The notes under the pieces: model-generated
What the model saw: the letters and a program-made list of their open reading frames with translations, nothing else
Databases searched by the model: none
Told to the model about the DNA's origin: nothing
Shown: one piece after another, positions 27,174-36,295 of the stretch
How the letters are laid out: each line of letters begins with the position of its first letter
Position numbering within the stretch: position 1 is the first letter of the stretch
Origin: an uncultured Clostridia bacterium
GTDB lineage: Bacteria; Bacillota; Clostridia; TANB77; CAG-508
Length of the DNA: 64,000 bases
Assembly: GCA_934162255.1 (NCBI GenBank)
Contig: CAKPIG010000003.1
Location: 94,893 to 158,892 of the forward strand
Reading direction: 5' to 3'
Position numbers and translations under genes: made by a program

Positions 27174-28007
27174 ATGTTGGAGTATCTGTCAACAAATATA
27201 AGAAGAGAACTTGAAAAAGATATGCAAGATGATATTGAGGAAATTAGATTAAGAAATAATAAAAAATTGACATTAAAAATAGGAAGAAAATTAAAAACAT
27301 TGGACTATATCGTAAATACTCAAGATGTATTGCAAACTTTTGAAAAAATATGTGAAAATTCAGTATATTCATATAGAAGGCAAATATGTGATGGATTTAT
27401 AACTATAAGAGGTGGGCATAGAGTTGGAATAGTTGGAAGTGCTGTAATTGAAAATGGACAAGTTATAAATATGAATTATATATCTAGTTTAAATTTTAGA
27501 ATAGCTAGGCAAAAAATAGGATGCAGTAATAATATAATTGATGAACTCATAGGTCATAATACATTAATAATATCTCCACCTGGTTGTGGTAAAACAACAT
27601 TGTTAAGAGACATTATCAGGAACATCAGTAATAGAGGCTTTACTGTTGGAGTTGTAGATGAAAGAGGCGAAATTGCAGCAATGTATAAAGGCATTCCTCA
27701 AAATGATATAGGAGAAAATACTGATGTTATAGATAATATTCCAAAAGATAGAGGAATGAGAATTCTTGTGCGTTCTATGTCGCCAGAAATAATAGCATGT
27801 GATGAAATAGGAAGCTATGAAGATGTGTGTGCAATTGATTATGCAATGTGCTCAGGTGTGAAGGGAATATTTACAGCACATGGAGAGAATATAGAAGAAA
27901 TAAATAAAAATCCGGAACTTTCAAAATTAATGCAAAAACACGTATTTGAAAGAATTGTTGTATTAAATCCTCAAAAATTAGGGGAGACAAGATGCATACA
28001 TATATAA
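27174..28007 (+). CDS. spoIIIAA: Stage III sporulation protein AA, ATPase
   Basis: First gene of the complete spoIIIA operon. A secretion-type ATPase of the mother cell that powers the SpoIIIA-SpoIIQ channel to the forespore. Walker A ISPPGCGKTTLL (about residue 130) and DERGEIAAMYKG, ACDEIGSYEDV (Walker B region) are intact. 277 residues from ATG 27174 (GAAAGGA 6 bases upstream); a GTG at 27153 has no such site. A sigma-E-type promoter could not be identified with confidence in the short gap after yebC. Confidence 0.95.
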   Translation: MLEYLSTNIRRELEKDMQDDIEEIRLRNNKKLTLKIGRKLKTLDYIVNTQDVLQTFEKICENSVYSYRRQICDGFITIRGGHRVGIVGSAVIENGQVINMNYISSLNFRIARQKIGCSNNIIDELIGHNTLIISPPGCGKTTLLRDIIRNISNRGFTVGVVDERGEIAAMYKGIPQNDIGENTDVIDNIPKDRGMRILVRSMSPEIIACDEIGSYEDVCAIDYAMCSGVKGIFTAHGENIEEINKNPELSKLMQKHVFERIVVLNPQKLGETRCIHI

Positions 28008-28025
28008 ATATAAAGGAGACTGGTT

Positions 28026-28535
28026 ATGCAAATAATTAAATACATATTATTAATATTAATATTTTTATTATCAGCTGCAATAGGTATTGCCGTGTCGAAA
28101 ATTTTTGAAAATAGAGTAAAAGAATTAAGAGAATTTAAAAATAATTTAAACATAATGAAAAATAAGATTAAATTTACATATGAACCTTTAAAAGAAATAT
28201 TTTGCGATATAGCAAATGAAAGTGCTAGTGCTGTAGAAAAGATATTTAAAAAAATATCTATAAAAATGGAAAACAATCAACTTAAAGAGGTGTGGGAAAA
28301 TTCTATACAAGAAGCAGATATAAGTTTAAATCAAGAAGATAAAGACATAATAAAGCGACTTGGAAAATTATTAGGTCAAACTGATGTTGATGGACAATTA
28401 AGTGAAATAGAACTTACAGAGAGTTTTTTAGATATTCAAATTCAAAAAGCTGAAGAAGCCAAAAAGAAAAATCAAAAATTGTATAAAACTTTAGGAATTG
28501 TTATGGGTCTAGTATTTGTGATAATTCTAATATAG
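28026..28535 (+). CDS. spoIIIAB: Stage III sporulation protein AB
   Basis: 169 residues. An N-terminal hydrophobic helix, a helical central domain and a C-terminal membrane helix (TLGIVMGLVFVIILI) match SpoIIIAB, which resembles type II secretion GspF-like platform proteins. AAAGGAG before ATG; 18 bases after spoIIIAA and 8 bases before spoIIIAC. Confidence 0.92.
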   Translation: MQIIKYILLILIFLLSAAIGIAVSKIFENRVKELREFKNNLNIMKNKIKFTYEPLKEIFCDIANESASAVEKIFKKISIKMENNQLKEVWENSIQEADISLNQEDKDIIKRLGKLLGQTDVDGQLSEIELTESFLDIQIQKAEEAKKKNQKLYKTLGIVMGLVFVIILI

Positions 28536-28543
28536 GGGGATTT

Positions 28544-28738
28544 ATGGATATAAATTTATTATTTAAAATAGCAGCAATAGGAATACTTGTTGCTGTGTTA
28601 CATCAAGTGTTAGTAAGAGCTGGAAGAGAAGATCAGGCGATGATGACAACACTTGCAGGATTAGTTATTGTTTTATCAATGGTAATACAACAAATAAGTT
28701 CACTATTTGAATCTGTTAGAACATTATTTAATCTATAA
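28544..28738 (+). CDS. spoIIIAC: Stage III sporulation protein AC
   Basis: 64-residue protein with two membrane helices around a short polar loop (RAGREDQAMMTT), the usual size and layout of SpoIIIAC. It is part of the membrane platform of the mother-cell-to-forespore channel. RBS GGGGGA. The following gene's RBS overlaps its stop. Confidence 0.94.
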   Translation: MDINLLFKIAAIGILVAVLHQVLVRAGREDQAMMTTLAGLVIVLSMVIQQISSLFESVRTLFNL

Positions 28739-28748
28739 GAGGTACAAT

Positions 28749-29138
28749 ATGGAAGAAATAATTAAAATAGTTGGAATTGGATTATCTGCTTTGGTTATAA
28801 TAATCATATTAAGACAATACAAACCAGAATATGCAATATATGTTTCAATGATAGCAGGGGTATTGATACTATTTTTAGCAATTGAAAAAATAACGGGAAT
28901 AATTAATCTATTACAAACTATTTCAAACAAAACATATATAAATAAAACATTCTTGAATATTTTGTTAAAAATAACAGGAATAGCAATTTTAACAGAATTT
29001 GCAGTAAGTATATGTAATGATAGTGGAGAAAAAGCAATAGCTAGCAAAATAGAGATAGGAAGCAAGGTAATAATAATTACAATGTCTATGCCAATAATTA
29101 CAAGTTTATTAGAACTAATTGTAGAGATATTGCCATAA
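28749..29138 (+). CDS. spoIIIAD: Stage III sporulation protein AD
   Basis: 129 residues with several membrane helices, similar in layout to SpoIIIAC in its first half, as expected for SpoIIIAD. Start set at ATG 28749 (MEEIIKIVG) because AAGAGG lies just upstream; the frame is open further up, inside spoIIIAC. Membrane component of the SpoIIIA complex. spoIIIAE follows 14 bases later. Confidence 0.93.
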   Translation: MEEIIKIVGIGLSALVIIIILRQYKPEYAIYVSMIAGVLILFLAIEKITGIINLLQTISNKTYINKTFLNILLKITGIAILTEFAVSICNDSGEKAIASKIEIGSKVIIITMSMPIITSLLELIVEILP

Positions 29139-29152
29139 TAAAGGAGTCACTA

Positions 29153-30301
29153 ATGAAAAAGATAATAATTATTTTTCTTATAATATTATTAGTTCCATGT
29201 ATTAGTATGGCACAAAATGAAACTGAAGAAGAGATAATGAAATCTACTCAAGAACAATTTAATATTAGTAATTTTATAAAAGAGTCTGAACAATATAAAG
29301 GAGATTTTTTAGAAGATATAGATTTAAAAGATTTATTAAGTGAAGCAATTCAAGGAAAAATAGATAATAAAACAATATATAAAAAAGTATTAAAGCTTTT
29401 AGGAGGAGAAGTAACTTCAAGTTTAAAAATACTAATTAGCATTTTAGTAATTATAGTAATTCATGGAATATTAAAATCAATAACTGATAATCTAGAAAAT
29501 AACAATATATCACAGATTATTTATTTCGTGCAATACATATTAATAGTAACACTAATAATGTCAAATTTTACAGACATAATAAATTTAGTGAAAAATACAT
29601 CCAATGATTTAGTTGGATTTGTAAATTCATTAGTACCATTGTTACTGACATTGATGATTTATACAGGAAGTATTACAACTAGTTCTATAATCGAACCAAT
29701 CATAATATTTTCTATAAACATAATAGGAAATATTATAAATGACATATTAGTGCCAACAATGCTGATTGTAGTGATATTTTCAGTAATATCAAAAATCTCT
29801 GAAAGAGTGCAAATAGAAAAACTATCTAAATTTTTAAAGTCAGCTATTATATGGTTTTTAGGAGTAGCATTAACAGTTTTTGTAGGTATTGTATCTTTAG
29901 AAGGAACGTTAAGTAGTAGTGTAGATGGGATTACTGCAAAAACTGCGAAAGCGGCAGTATCTACAATGATACCTGTTGTTGGAAAAGTATTAGGAGATGT
30001 AGTTGATAGTGTTTTGGGTTGTGGTGTAATATTAAAAAATGCTGTTGGCATAGTAGGAATAATAATCGTTATAGGAATATGTATAATGCCAATAATAAAA
30101 ATTGCAACATTAAGTATAACATATAGTTTAGCATCTGCAATAATTCAACCTATAGCAGATTCAAAAATATCAAAATTATTAGAAGAAATGAGTGGAGTTT
30201 TCAAAGTACTGTTAGCGATATTGTGTTCATTATCAGTAATGTTGATAATAGGAATAACTTTAGTTATAAAAATATCTAATAGTGGGATGATGTATAGATG
30301 A
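29153..30301 (+). CDS. spoIIIAE: Stage III sporulation protein AE
   Basis: 382-residue polytopic membrane protein: a signal-like first helix (ends SMAQNE), a charged segment, then seven or so membrane helices, matching SpoIIIAE. It contributes to the channel platform. RBS AAAGGAG. The stop overlaps the spoIIIAF start (ATGA), so the two are coupled. Confidence 0.95.
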   Translation: MKKIIIIFLIILLVPCISMAQNETEEEIMKSTQEQFNISNFIKESEQYKGDFLEDIDLKDLLSEAIQGKIDNKTIYKKVLKLLGGEVTSSLKILISILVIIVIHGILKSITDNLENNNISQIIYFVQYILIVTLIMSNFTDIINLVKNTSNDLVGFVNSLVPLLLTLMIYTGSITTSSIIEPIIIFSINIIGNIINDILVPTMLIVVIFSVISKISERVQIEKLSKFLKSAIIWFLGVALTVFVGIVSLEGTLSSSVDGITAKTAKAAVSTMIPVVGKVLGDVVDSVLGCGVILKNAVGIVGIIIVIGICIMPIIKIATLSITYSLASAIIQPIADSKISKLLEEMSGVFKVLLAILCSLSVMLIIGITLVIKISNSGMMYR

Positions 30302-30795
30302 TAAATTTTCTTAGTACATGGGCAGAACAAATAGTTTTAGCCGTTGTAATATCAACAATAATTGAACTAATTTTGCCAAATAATAAAAATAAAAAATACA
30401 TACAAATGATTTTAGGAATTTACATATTATTTAATATAATTTCTCCAATAATAAAAAATAAAGAAGTAATTTCGATTGAAGATTATACTAAAATAACAAG
30501 TGATATTGAGGAGAATACTACAATAGATCAATCGTCAATGGATAAAAGGTTAGAAATAATTTATTTAAATGAATTAGAAAATGACATAAAAAATAAATTT
30601 TCTTCTAATGGAATTAAAGTTATTGAATGTAAGGTTGATGCAGAACTTAATACTAACAAGAAAAATGCAGGAATATATTTAATAAAAGTAAAAATAAAAG
30701 CTCCAGAAGATGAAAATAGACTAAAAGAAATAAAAAATCAAATAATAGCAGAATATGAAATAACAGAAGATAAGATTAGTATAAAAATACAATAG
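30298..30795 (+). CDS. spoIIIAF: Stage III sporulation protein AF
   Basis: 165 residues: two N-terminal membrane helices, then a soluble ring-building-type domain (about 90-165; IKVIECKVDAELN ... ITEDKISIKIQ) as in SpoIIIAF. The AF/AG/AH proteins of this operon contain related alpha/beta domains that build rings in the intermembrane space. Coupled to spoIIIAE by ATGA. Confidence 0.93.
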   Translation: MINFLSTWAEQIVLAVVISTIIELILPNNKNKKYIQMILGIYILFNIISPIIKNKEVISIEDYTKITSDIEENTTIDQSSMDKRLEIIYLNELENDIKNKFSSNGIKVIECKVDAELNTNKKNAGIYLIKVKIKAPEDENRLKEIKNQIIAEYEITEDKISIKIQ

Positions 30796-30805
30796 GAGGT
30801 CAAAA

Positions 30806-31255
30806 ATGTTTAAGGATTTTTTTAAAAATACAGGAGAAGAAAAAGATAAAAAAAGGCAAATTGAGAATATTGTAGTGTTTATAATAATATTAATTGTAAC
30901 AGTACTAATAATAAATAATATGTGGTCTAAAGATAATGGCCGTAATAATACAACAACAGGAAACAAAGTATTAGCAGAATACTCAATAACAGAATCAACA
31001 AACCAAAATAATTTGGAAAATAAATTAGAGGATATATTAGAAAGCATAAATGGAGTAGGGAAAACAAAAGTATTGATAAAATATGATGAAAATGTACCTG
31101 AAAATGAAAAGGTGGTAATGCCAGTTATAGAAGGAGCAATAATAACTGCAGAAGGGGCTTCTAACGCGAGTACAAAATCGGCTATAATAAGTGCTGTAGA
31201 AGCGGTAACAGGACTTGCTGTACATAAGATACAAGTTTTTGAAATGGGGGAATGA
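30806..31255 (+). CDS. spoIIIAG: Stage III sporulation protein AG
   Basis: 149 residues, shorter than the B. subtilis protein of about 229. One membrane helix (about 22-38) is followed by a Ser/Asn-rich linker and the ring-forming domain (LEDILESINGVGKTKVLIKYDEN ... AVEAVTGLAVHKIQVFEM). It forms the large ring of the channel in B. subtilis. RBS AGGAGG 6 bases before ATG. The stop overlaps the spoIIIAH start. Confidence 0.95.
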   Translation: MFKDFFKNTGEEKDKKRQIENIVVFIIILIVTVLIINNMWSKDNGRNNTTTGNKVLAEYSITESTNQNNLENKLEDILESINGVGKTKVLIKYDENVPENEKVVMPVIEGAIITAEGASNASTKSAIISAVEAVTGLAVHKIQVFEMGE

Positions 31256-31830
31256 AAATGAAAATAAAAAAAGGAACGGTTGCTATTTATGTGTTAGCTC
31301 TTATGCTCGTTACAGCAGGCTATTGGAATTACATATCACAAGAATCAAAATCTATAGAAACAGTTAGTCAGATAAATCAAGAAGAGCAAAGTACAGATAC
31401 AACAGATACATCAGAAGAAAATCTCGGAGATGCAACACTGGTTAGTAATAATGAACCAATAAAAGAAGAAAACAAAAAAGTTGATGAATATTTTGATGAA
31501 GCCAAAATTGCAAGAGATAATATTTATTCACAAAGCTTAGAAACATATAAAGGAATGTTAAATAATGCAAATGTTTCTGAAGAACAAAAAACAATAGTAA
31601 CTCAAGAAATAACAAAATTAAATCAAGAAAAAAATGCAATAATGATTTGCGAAAAATTGCTTGAAACAAAAGGGTTTGAAGAATGTGTTATTTTTGTAAA
31701 TGTAGAAAGTATAAGTGTTATAGTAAAAACAGAAAATAGTTTGAAAAATGATGAAATAGCACAAATTCAAAATATTATTTCAAGAGAAATGAATGCTAAA
31801 GTAGAAAATATACATATAATGACAAGATAA
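31252..31830 (+). CDS. spoIIIAH: Stage III sporulation protein AH
   Basis: 192 residues. One N-terminal membrane helix, an acidic Ser/Thr/Glu linker, then a C-terminal YscJ/FliF-like domain (about 90-192) that binds SpoIIQ across the intermembrane space in B. subtilis. Two in-frame ATGs (31252, 31258) are possible. Last gene of the operon; a bidirectional terminator follows the stop and also serves the convergent gerA gene. Confidence 0.95.
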   Translation: MKMKIKKGTVAIYVLALMLVTAGYWNYISQESKSIETVSQINQEEQSTDTTDTSEENLGDATLVSNNEPIKEENKKVDEYFDEAKIARDNIYSQSLETYKGMLNNANVSEEQKTIVTQEITKLNQEKNAIMICEKLLETKGFEECVIFVNVESISVIVKTENSLKNDEIAQIQNIISREMNAKVENIHIMTR

Positions 31831-31851
31831 AAGTCCCAACGAGGGACTTTT
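31829..31851. terminator. Bidirectional terminator between spoIIIAH and gerA
   Basis: AAAAGTCCC / GGGACTTTT stem, loop AACGA; T-runs on both strands. Convergent genes end on either side. Confidence 0.85.
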
Positions 31852-32671
31852 AAAATTTCCATCTCATACTTATTTTCTCTTGAGACTTCTTTTTCTGAGG
31901 AGCAACAAAAGTTGCTCTAAACTCTTGTTTCCATATTGCTGGAATGAAAAATCCATTTCCATTAGTATTAAACGATGGAGCAATAGGAGAAGTAAATGAA
32001 ACTCCAAATGATTTTATGCTACACAAAAGTGTTATATAAACAAATATTCCTACACCTATTCCTAGAAAGCCTGCAGTAAAGCCTAATGCTATAAATAAAA
32101 ATCTAAAAACTCGTAAATGAAAGCCAAATGTAAAATCTGGAATAGCAAAAGATGAAATACCAGTTATAGCAACTATTATTATTAAAGTAGGACTTACAAT
32201 TCCTGCATTAACAGCGGCGTCTCCTAAAATCAATGCTCCTACAATTCCTATAGTTGAACCAATAGGTGATGGAACACGAAGTCCCGCTTCTCTAATAAGC
32301 TCAAAAGAAAATTCCATAAGAAGAATTTCAAAAATAATTGGAAAAGGAACATCTTCTCTAGCAGCAAGAATTGAGAACAATAATTCAGTAGGCAATATTT
32401 CCTGATGGAAACTTGTAATTGCAAGATAAATGCCAGGCAAAAGTAATGTTATAACTGCTGATATAATACGAATCAATCGTAAAAAATTAGCAAATAATGG
32501 CCTAAGATTCGTATCTTCAGGAGAAAATAAAAAATCTTCGATAGTTGCAGGCATTATTAAAGCATATGGATTACCATTTACTAAAACTACAACACGTCCT
32601 TGCAACATATATTTTGTACATTTGTCAGGCCTTTCTGTAGAAATAACCTGAGGAATGCCGAAAACTTTCAT
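31850..32671 (-). pseudogene. gerA-family spore germination gene, C-terminal part after a frameshift
   Basis: Encodes the membrane part of a GerA (A-subunit) germinant receptor. It starts within the conserved PQVISTERPDK segment, continues through GRVVVLVNGNPYALIMPATIEDF, and has five or six membrane helices and a basic tail. The ATG at 32671 has no RBS and falls in the middle of the conserved domain, so this is not an independent gene. Removing one base from the A4 run at 32661-32664 (TTTT on the coding strand) joins it in frame to the N-terminal part as EEDESFGIPQVISTERPD. Either a recent mutation or a sequence error. Confidence 0.88.
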
Positions 32672-33488
32672 CTTCTTCTATTAACTGCTCTAATTGACCA
32701 GTAGACAAAAGAGAATCTATTTTTAAGTTACTTAGCCTATATTTAACTTCTTCAACTAAATCAGTATTAGTAATATCTTTTATATAACAAACACCACATT
32801 TTGTCTTGCTAATTTGACCAACAGGAATATTTTCAATAACCAAATTTTCATTATTAATAATTCTCCTTATAAGAGAAGTGTTTGTTCTTAAATTTTCAAC
32901 AAAAGCCTCTTGAGGGCCTTTTATAATTATTTCATTATCAGATTTATCAATACTACGCTGACTGTACCTCTTAACATCAACATCAAATGCAACATTTAAA
33001 GTATCAACAAAAAGAAGGCAATCTCCCATATTTATGCCTGAAAAAACATCTTCAAAAGAAAAATCTTGTTCAACACTATTTTGAGGAAGCAGGCAATTAT
33101 CTATACAAGATAATAAATCATCACCATAAGACTTTTTATTTCTAATAAGCATCAAGGGCTTTAAGATAAAGTCGTTTATAGAATTTGCATCAACTAAACC
33201 ATCTATAAATATTATAAAAGCTTTATATGCAGTATCTGAAAAGTTTAAAGTGAATTCTCTTATTATTACATCAGAATTTAGTAATGAACTATACTTACTT
33301 TTCAAATAATCTAAATTCTCATCTAAAACAGAAGAAACATTTCTAGAAGGCTCTTTTGGGTAAGGTAAATCGTTCTCAAGATTATTAGAAATTGAAAAAT
33401 CATATATTCTATTATAATTAAAAAATTCATTAAAAAAACTCTTAAAATTCATATTAGTAATATTTACAAAAAAAATATTTCTATACAT
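32625..33488 (-). pseudogene. gerA-family spore germination gene, N-terminal part before the frameshift
   Basis: Encodes the cytosolic N-terminal domain of GerA receptors (SSVLDENLDYLKSKYSSLLNSDVIIREF, VDTLNVAFDVDVKRYSQRSI, IKGPQEAFVENLRTNTSLIRRII), which ends in LSTGQLEQLIEEDE. Downstream it runs into 12 unrelated residues and a stop because of the frameshift at 32661-32664. No clear RBS precedes MYRNIFF or the internal Met at residue 13. No GerB or GerC subunit genes are adjacent, unlike typical tricistronic gerA operons; if intact, it would be a lone A-subunit. Confidence 0.88.
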
Positions 33489-33617
33489 ATAAATTCTATT
33501 AATAAGGTATATTTAGAATTTTTAATTAAAAAATATATATTTTAATTGAAATTAATGATATATTCTATATATAATTGAACACATGGACAATACCATTGTT
33601 TTTAGAGGAGGAATTGC

Positions 33618-34817
33618 ATGGAAAATTTATTAAGAAATGAAGCTACATTTGAAGGAAATCTTAAATGGGAAAAATCTATTAGTAGAGAGAAAGAATTGTA
33701 TACAAGAGGAAATGATTTAAGAACAGAGTTTGAAAGAGATTATACAAGAATAATACATAGTAATGCATATAGAAGAATGAAACATAAAACACAAGTATTC
33801 TTTTCACCAGAAAATGACCATATTTGTACAAGAATTGAACATGTAACACTTGTTGAATCAATAAGTTATACAATTGCAAAATATTTAGGGCTAAATGTTG
33901 AACTTACAAAGGCAATAGCAACTGCACATGATATTGGACATAGTCCTTTTGGCCATAAAGGAGAAAAAATACTTTCAGAAATTTCTCAAAGAAATATTGG
34001 TGATATATTTTGGCATGAAAGAAATGGGTTGGAATTTGTTGATAAACTAGAATTATTAGAAGATTATTCAAAAAAATGTCAAAACTTAAATTTAACTTAT
34101 GCAGTAAGAGATGGGATAATCTCTCATTGTGGTGAAATTGATGAAAAGAGCTTAAGACCAAGGGATGAAGCTATAGATTTAAAAGAATACAAATATCCTA
34201 ATCAATTTGCACCATATACATGGGAAGGATGTGTTGTAAAAATTTCAGATAAAATATCTTATTTAGGAAGAGATATTGAGGATGCAATAACAGTTGGAAT
34301 ATTAGATAAACACTTAGATGAGTTATATAAAATATTAAATTTAGATAATGATAAAGTAATAAACAATACGGTTATAATTAATAAACTAATATGCGATTTA
34401 TGCGAAAATTCTAGTATGGAAAAAGGTCTTGCATTTTCAGATGAAACTTTTAAACTAGCAAATGAAATTAAAGACTTTAATTATAAACATATATACCAAT
34501 CTGATAGATTACAACCATCAAATGAGTATTTTAAAATGGTAATAAACCAAATTTTCAATCTATTAAAAACTACATATAATGGAATAAATACTACTCAAAA
34601 ATTAAATGATCTTCAAAAAATATATCCTAAGTTAATAGAAAGCTTTAAAGATTGGATTTCAAATTATTGGAATTTGGTCAGAAAAGAAAACTCACAAAAT
34701 GATATTATATTTGATATGGAAAATGAAAAAGATTATTATAAAGCTATAATTTATTATATTTCAGGAATGACTGATAATTTTGCAATAGAAATATATAATG
34801 AGATAATTGGATTTTAA
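33618..34817 (+). CDS. dgt: dGTP triphosphohydrolase-like HD protein
   Basis: 399-residue HD-domain enzyme expected to cut dGTP (or other dNTPs) to the nucleoside and triphosphate, adjusting dNTP pools. Motifs: RIIHSNAYRRMKHKTQVF, TRIEHVTLVESI, then HD in ATAHDIGHSPFGHKGE and the distal Asp in SYLGRDIEDA, giving the complete H...HD...D metal site. RBS GAGGAGG. Faces away from gerA; its own terminator follows. Confidence 0.93.
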   Translation: MENLLRNEATFEGNLKWEKSISREKELYTRGNDLRTEFERDYTRIIHSNAYRRMKHKTQVFFSPENDHICTRIEHVTLVESISYTIAKYLGLNVELTKAIATAHDIGHSPFGHKGEKILSEISQRNIGDIFWHERNGLEFVDKLELLEDYSKKCQNLNLTYAVRDGIISHCGEIDEKSLRPRDEAIDLKEYKYPNQFAPYTWEGCVVKISDKISYLGRDIEDAITVGILDKHLDELYKILNLDNDKVINNTVIINKLICDLCENSSMEKGLAFSDETFKLANEIKDFNYKHIYQSDRLQPSNEYFKMVINQIFNLLKTTYNGINTTQKLNDLQKIYPKLIESFKDWISNYWNLVRKENSQNDIIFDMENEKDYYKAIIYYISGMTDNFAIEIYNEIIGF

Positions 34818-34822
34818 AAGAA

Positions 34823-34855
34823 GACCTCACTCTTATTTGAAAGAGTGAGGTTTAA
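34823..34855 (+). terminator. dgt terminator
   Basis: CCTCACTCTT / AAGAGTGAGG perfect 10-bp stem, loop ATTTGA, then TTT. Confidence 0.85.
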
Positions 34856-34865
34856 AGGTTTGTAA

Positions 34866-34886
34866 ATGTTTTCATAAAGAAAACGT
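34866..34886 (-). terminator. Hairpin at the end of the 85-residue gene
   Basis: ATGTTTTC / GAAAACGT 8-bp stem, loop ATAAA, containing the minus-strand stop (34872-34874). No strong T-tract follows. Confidence 0.4.
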
Positions 34887-35129
34887 GCCATTCTTTAATT
34901 TCTCAATGAGCACTTTTAATCGTTCAGGTTTTTCATCTGCATAATTATACCATAACTCAGACAAACGTCTTCCACGAATGCCTAACTTATCAAGCTCAGC
35001 AATTAATTCAAAATGAATATTCATAATTGAAAGAACTGCCATTGTTGCAGGACGATAACCATCAACCATTACATTAAGTACTTCCAAAGTGCTCATTTCA
35101 GAGCTTAAACAACTCCGGTCTTCTAACAT
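34872..35129 (-). CDS. Small hypothetical protein, atypical composition
   Basis: 85 residues; no family recognised. Predicted soluble and mostly helical (LSEMSTLEVLNVMVDGY ... ELIAELDKLG). RBS AAAGGAGG 6-7 bases before ATG. 23 of 60 bases in 34921-34980 are G or C, above the neighbours. Like the genes ending at 3908 and 7992, it is a lone minus-strand unit placed tail-to-tail with a plus-strand housekeeping gene and ending inside a hairpin. Function cannot be inferred. Confidence 0.65.
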   Translation of the reverse strand: MLEDRSCLSSEMSTLEVLNVMVDGYRPATMAVLSIMNIHFELIAELDKLGIRGRRLSELWYNYADEKPERLKVLIEKLKNGTFSL

Positions 35130-35159
35130 TTTTCCTCCTTTTAACTTTTCATACTATCA

Positions 35160-35188
35160 TTGATAATATGATTGCAAAGTGATACAAT
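35160..35188 (+). promoter_or_regulatory. Candidate promoter for the MscS gene
   Basis: TTGATA (35160-35165), 17-base spacer, TACAAT (35183-35188). It would give a leader of about 130 bases. Confidence 0.45.
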
Positions 35189-35326
35189 TTTTTGACTCGC
35201 TGCATCTACGAGAAATATATGATATATTATATTTCAATTAACATAAAAAGTCAATAATTAATTACTTAAAACTCTTGAAAGTAAAAAAACAATGTGATAA
35301 TATAGTAAAAAACAAAGGAGGAAACA

Positions 35327-36172
35327 ATGGAACCTATACAGGCATTTATAAATGGAATAAATTGGTCTTCAATAGGAGACAAATCAATAAAAATATTAAT
35401 CATATTAGTAATAGCAAAGATTTTGGTAAAAATAACATCACCAAATTCAAAAATGATGAATAAAGTAAAAAAACATAATAAAAGTACAGAGCTTCAAAAA
35501 ACAACAATTGTTGTAAGTAAAATAATTAAAATTGGAATTTATGTGATAACAGCTTTTATGATAATAGCAGAATTAGGTTATGATTTAAATGGATTAGTTA
35601 CAGGGCTTGGGTTGGGAAGTGTTGTAATTGCTCTTGCAGCACAAGAACTAGTAAGTAACATGTTTAGCGGAATGGCAATAGCTTCAGAAAAACCATTTGA
35701 AATAGGAGATTTTGTAACAATTGGAGGATATTCTGGATATATAGTAGATATAAAATTTAGAAGTGTAAAAATAAGAACACTTGAAAATACAATGCTAACT
35801 ATTCAAAATACTAAAATATTAAATGAATACATAATAAATTATGCTGAAATGAAAGGGAGAAGATTAGAATTTAATTTAAGATTACCATTAAATACAAAAA
35901 AAGCAGAGATAGAAGCACTTATAGATAACTTAAAAACAATGCTATATAGTAATGAACAAATTCGAAAAGGCTCTGTACAAATAAATATTGCTGAAATCCA
36001 AAAAGATTCAATAATATTAAATTCATATATGTATTTAACAATAATAGATTTTGAAGAATTTATCAATTTTAAAAGCAAAATATTGTTAGATGTTATACAG
36101 CTTCTAGAAGCTAAAAATATAAAATTAGCTTACCCAGTAACAGAAATAGCACAAAAAAATCCAAGAAATTAG
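35327..36172 (+). CDS. Small-conductance mechanosensitive channel (MscS family)
   Basis: 281-residue membrane channel that opens on hypo-osmotic shock. Two or three N-terminal helices lead to the pore-lining TM3 region (LGLGSVVIALAAQELVSNMFSGMAIASEKPFEIGDFV), typical of MscS with Gly/Ala packing. The beta domain (YSGYIVDIKFRSVKIRTLEN) and a C-terminal alpha/beta domain follow. RBS AAAGGAGG. The stop codon is inside the left arm of the CIRCE-like operator of clpB, so termination must occur past it. Confidence 0.94.
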   Translation: MEPIQAFINGINWSSIGDKSIKILIILVIAKILVKITSPNSKMMNKVKKHNKSTELQKTTIVVSKIIKIGIYVITAFMIIAELGYDLNGLVTGLGLGSVVIALAAQELVSNMFSGMAIASEKPFEIGDFVTIGGYSGYIVDIKFRSVKIRTLENTMLTIQNTKILNEYIINYAEMKGRRLEFNLRLPLNTKKAEIEALIDNLKTMLYSNEQIRKGSVQINIAEIQKDSIILNSYMYLTIIDFEEFINFKSKILLDVIQLLEAKNIKLAYPVTEIAQKNPRN

Positions 36173-36211
36173 CACTCTGCGCTTGACATTGCTAAAAATA
36201 AGTGCTAAAAT
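36169..36211 (+). promoter_or_regulatory. clpB promoter with CIRCE-like HrcA operator
   Basis: TTGACA (36183-36188), 17-base spacer, TAAAAT (36206-36211). Overlapping it is TTAGCACTC (36169-36177), 9-base spacer, CATTGCTAA (36187-36195), a CIRCE element with 7 of 9 matches in the right arm. A third half-site AGTGCTAA (36201-36208) overlaps the -10. Confidence 0.7.
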
Positions 36212-36226
36212 AGAATAGTAAATAGT

Positions 36227-36263
36227 AAAAAGCACATCCTATATTTGTTATAGTTGTGCTTTT
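36227..36263 (+). terminator. Stem-loop in the clpB leader
   Basis: AAAAGCACA pairs with TGTGCTTTT (perfect, 9 bp), with a second inner stem CTATA/TATAG. It is terminator-like though the T-run lies within the stem. It could end mscS transcripts or modulate clpB. Confidence 0.5.
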
Positions 36264-36295
36264 AAGGCATTTATTCATAAAGGAGGGTGATAATT

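Noticed and set aside
35275..35463. 62-codon ORF overlapping the MscS start
   Set aside because: Different frame from MscS, no RBS, low-complexity Lys/Asn product.
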